A stretch of 6,729 nucleotides of DNA from Actinomycetota bacterium (GTDB lineage Bacteria; Actinomycetota; Thermoleophilia; Gaiellales; Gaiellaceae): the NCBI GenBank assembly GCA_003136795.1, contig PLDP01000118.1:182-6910 (forward strand). The letters are read 5' to 3'. Of the stretch, positions 4,617 through 6,729 are shown piece by piece. The notes under the pieces were generated by a model. That model saw only the letters and a program-made list of their open reading frames with translations. It did no database searches and was not told the DNA's origin. The translations under genes were made by a program, and so were the position numbers. The stretch's first letter is position 1. Each line of letters opens with the position of its first letter.

Positions 4617-6340
4617 TACTCGACCGTCCTCAATGCGTCTGCGGGGCGCAGGCGCGCGGCCCGCAGAGCGCCCGCCGTCCCCGCGACCAGGCCACCGAGG
4701 AGGGCCAGGCCGAACCCGATCGCGAGGACGGTGACGCCGATCGGCGCGCTCAGCGACACCGTGCTCGTCGCCGTGCGTGCCGTCTCAGCCCCCAGGCCGA
4801 GCAGATTGCCGCCGCCGGTGGTGGAGCTCGCGGAGAGCGACGGCCCGAAGGCGCCGATGGCAAGACACACCACGACTCCCAGGACGATGCCGAAGACCCC
4901 ACCGATGAGGCCCTGAGCGAGCGACTCCCCGGCGATCTGGCGGACAACCATGCGCTGCGTCCACCCGAGGGCCTTCAACGTTCCGAGCTCGCGCACGCGC
5001 TTGCCGATCGACGACAGCGCGAGCAGCGCAGCAAGGAGGAACGCGGACACGGCCGCGATGATCGAGAGCACGAGGCCGAGATCGTGCGAAAGGTTCGACG
5101 CGTTGACGAGCGAGCCGGTGATCTTGTCTGCGACGTCCTTCGAGCTCGCGACCTGCGCGTTCGGCAGCGCGGCCTGAATCGCCTGCTTCACCTGCGAGAC
5201 GTCCTTGCCGCTCGTGGCACGGACGAGCACGACGTTCGCGAGGCCCTTTTCATTCGCGAGTGTCTGCAGCTGCGTCAGCGGCAGGTAGACGTCGGCGCTC
5301 TGGCCGCCGAGCGGCGGGCTGACGAGGCCGACGATCGTGAACGACGTGCCGTTCAGGTTCAGCTTCGAGCCGACCTTCAGCGAGTACTTCGCGGCATAGG
5401 TCTGCGAGACGAGCGCTTGGTGAGTGCTGTTGGGAGACAGGAAGTGCCCCTTCGTCACCTGAGCCGTCGTGACGACGCCCATCGTCGGATCCGTCGGGTC
5501 GACGCCGCCGATCGTGTACGCGGTCGTCTTGATGTTCGTCTGCGGCGGGTTCAGCACCTGCTTCAGCGTCTGGCTCGGCGCGGTGAAACGTGTGCGCAGG
5601 CGCTGCAGCGACGCGGGCAGGCACTTCGAGAATGCGCCCCGGTTGGCGCCGCCGAAGCCGCCGCCTCCACCGCCGCCGCCACCACCGCCGAAGCCGCCGC
5701 TACCACCCTGTGTCGTGGTCGTGCCGCCGCCGCTGCCACGCGATGAGCCGCCCAGCTTGGCGAAGCAGGCCTGCATCTGTGCGTACTGAGCCGCCGTCGG
5801 GCGCGGAATGTTGCGCTGGATCTGGAAGGTCTTGGCCGCCGTCTTCAGCGTCGCGACGATCTTCGGCACGATGCCGTCCTGGTGCTCGGCGAGGAGCGTC
5901 AGCCCCTGCGAGACCTTCGCGACGCCGGGAATCGAGGCGATCTGGCTGGTCGCGCTCTGCTGGAAGGTGAGCTGCGAGCCCGGCAGGAAGAAGTCGTGGA
6001 CGAAGTGCGTGCCGGGCTTGCCGAGCTTCGAGAGATCGGTGACGACCGAGAGGTTCGCCTGAACCAGGTCGCGGTTCGCGCCGCCCCCGCCGCCGCCTCC
6101 ACCGCCGAAGCCCCCGGCGAAGCCGCCCGAGCTCTGCTGCTGGGGCGCGAGCGTCACCGTCAGGTCGGTGCCGATGTCGGCCAGCGGGTTCAGCGTCTTT
6201 TTCTGGGCGTTGTCGAGGCCGCTCGAGACGCCGGCGATCACGATCACGAGCGCAACGCCGAGACCGAGGCCGAGGGCCGTGAGGATCGTGCGCGTCCGCC
6301 GCCGGACGAGCTCGTTCCTCAGATAGCGCAGGTAGAACAC
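4616..6340 (-). CDS. MacB/FtsX-type ABC permease with glycine-rich extracellular insert
   Basis: A 574-residue permease forming a complex with the ATPase that overlaps its stop. Layout: basic start (MFYLRYLRNELVRRRTRT), membrane segment 1 at about 18-40, a large extracytoplasmic MacB-PCD-like domain at about 45-415, then three C-terminal membrane segments at about 420-443, 472-497 and 533-558. A cytoplasmic FtsX-type loop (GKRVRELGTLKALGW, 446-460) couples to the ATPase. The last residues, RLRPADALRTVE, are typical of the family. Two glycine runs interrupt the outer domain: GGF then 9 Gly (76-87) and GGF then 11 Gly (215-228), each followed at once or shortly after by ANR; the second lies between Cys192 and Cys240. 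GTG at 6340 is the only possible start after an in-frame TAG at 6374-6376, although no ribosome site is evident. It probably serves export of a peptide, lipid or drug, or envelope signalling; substrate unknown. No membrane-fusion (MacA/HlyD) partner is in the window. Confidence 0.92.
   Translation of the reverse strand: MFYLRYLRNELVRRRTRTILTALGLGLGVALVIVIAGVSSGLDNAQKKTLNPLADIGTDLTVTLAPQQQSSGGFAGGFGGGGGGGGGANRDLVQANLSVVTDLSKLGKPGTHFVHDFFLPGSQLTFQQSATSQIASIPGVAKVSQGLTLLAEHQDGIVPKIVATLKTAAKTFQIQRNIPRPTAAQYAQMQACFAKLGGSSRGSGGGTTTTQGGSGGFGGGGGGGGGGGFGGANRGAFSKCLPASLQRLRTRFTAPSQTLKQVLNPPQTNIKTTAYTIGGVDPTDPTMGVVTTAQVTKGHFLSPNSTHQALVSQTYAAKYSLKVGSKLNLNGTSFTIVGLVSPPLGGQSADVYLPLTQLQTLANEKGLANVVLVRATSGKDVSQVKQAIQAALPNAQVASSKDVADKITGSLVNASNLSHDLGLVLSIIAAVSAFLLAALLALSSIGKRVRELGTLKALGWTQRMVVRQIAGESLAQGLIGGVFGIVLGVVVCLAIGAFGPSLSASSTTGGGNLLGLGAETARTATSTVSLSAPIGVTVLAIGFGLALLGGLVAGTAGALRAARLRPADALRTVE
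5648..5707 (-). repeat. Glycine-rich low-complexity tract 2 of the permease
   Basis: Residues 212-231: GGSGGF, eleven glycines, then FGG, followed by ANR. It repeats the pattern of tract 1 (GGF, poly-Gly, ANR) about 140 residues further on. It lies between Cys192 and Cys240 in the outer domain and is preceded by a Ser/Gly/Thr-rich linker. Confidence 0.85.
6080..6127 (-). repeat. Glycine-rich low-complexity tract 1 of the permease
   Basis: Residues 72-87 of the permease: GGFAGGF followed by nine glycines, then ANR. It is built mainly of GGC codons with occasional GGG, GGA and GGT. It lies soon after membrane segment 1, on the outer face. Mixed codons argue against a pure triplet slippage tract, though length variation among relatives would not surprise. 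Confidence 0.85.
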
Positions 6341-6381
6341 AGTTGGAGCAAACCAGTACGTCCTGTGGAATCCCTAAGAGG

Positions 6382-6729
6382 TTACGCGGCTTCGAGTGTC
6401 CCGCCGGCCGGCGGGATCGCCTCGCTGTGCTGCGCCGACGTGCGCAGCGGCACCTCGCGCAGGAGCCACGTCAGCAGGAAGGCGAACACGGACACGCCGG
6501 CGGCCATCAGGAACACCGGATGGAGCGCCGCGGCGAACGCGTCGGCGAAGGCTGCGTGCTGGGCGGGCGGCAGCTGGCGGATGCCGGCCGGGTTGATCGT
6601 CGTCGGGATGTGCGTTCCCGCCGGCAGCCGGTGCGCGAGCTCGACGCGCACACGGTTCGCGAAGATCGTCCCGAACAGCGCCACGCCGATCGAGCCGCCG
6701 ATCTGGCGGAAGAGCGTCGAGCCGCTCGT
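6382..6729 (-). CDS. MFS drug exporter of the DHA2 (EmrB/QacA) type, C-terminal end only
   Basis: The last 115 residues of a 14-helix major-facilitator antiporter; the start is beyond the right edge. The frame is open to the window end: the first visible residues are TSGSTLFRQIGGSIGVALFG, followed by TIFANR. FRQIGGSIGVALFG is a hallmark of helix 13 in EmrB/QacA-type exporters. A polar outer loop follows (about residues 26-70), then the last helix (about 72-91, VFLMAAGVSVFAFLLTWLL) and the cytoplasmic REVPLRT ending. These proteins use the proton gradient to expel drugs or other small amphipathic compounds; the substrate cannot be told from this part. GTG at 6684 is internal and not the true start. 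The gene reads toward the ABC permease with a 41-base gap, so co-transcription is plausible. Confidence 0.9.
   Translation of the reverse strand, partial: TSGSTLFRQIGGSIGVALFGTIFANRVRVELAHRLPAGTHIPTTINPAGIRQLPPAQHAAFADAFAAALHPVFLMAAGVSVFAFLLTWLLREVPLRTSAQHSEAIPPAGGTLEAA

Noticed and set aside
5469..5789. Plus-strand frame with long proline run
   Set aside because: The proline run is the complement of the permease glycine codons; the permease frame has clear family features.

Overview
The window is high-GC bacterial DNA. It has densely packed genes, GTG as the start codon of most genes, and protein types common in Actinobacteria: an actinobacterial-style stearoyl-CoA desaturase end, the two-subunit KorA/KorB 2-oxoglutarate:ferredoxin oxidoreductase, and a MacB-like permease with a glycine-rich extracellular insert. 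A soil-type actinobacterium, perhaps of the Thermoleophilia, is my best guess. This rests on protein style, not on a marker gene.

Layout, left to right. Bases 1-279 (+) are the C-terminal end of a membrane fatty-acid desaturase. Everything else is on the minus strand, so transcription there runs right to left: the end of a DHA2-type MFS exporter (6729-6382), a MacB/FtsX-type ABC permease (6340-4616), its ATPase (4616-3933, overlapping by one base), korA (3910-2084), korB (1963-1052) and a frameshifted GNAT-like acetyltransferase (1042-276). The acetyltransferase converges on the desaturase and their stop codons overlap. Gaps in the minus-strand run are 41, -1, 22, 120 and 9 bases. No tRNA, rRNA, CRISPR array, transposase or phage gene was seen.

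Function. KorA and KorB form one enzyme that converts 2-oxoglutarate to succinyl-CoA while reducing ferredoxin, a CoA- and thiamine-diphosphate-dependent step that can replace 2-oxoglutarate dehydrogenase in the TCA cycle. Both subunits look intact, with the expected thiamine diphosphate and iron-sulfur motifs. The ABC pair and the MFS protein look like an export group next door, probably with no metabolic tie to Kor.

This is mostly ordinary chromosome, and I see no clearly new system. The parts worth a second look are: the korA-korB gap, tiled by three stem-loops, two of which share arm sequence and one of which contains the korA stop codon; the acetyltransferase, which has lost one base near 821 and carries a degenerate second copy of its C-terminal half; and the poly-glycine insert between two cysteines in the permease.
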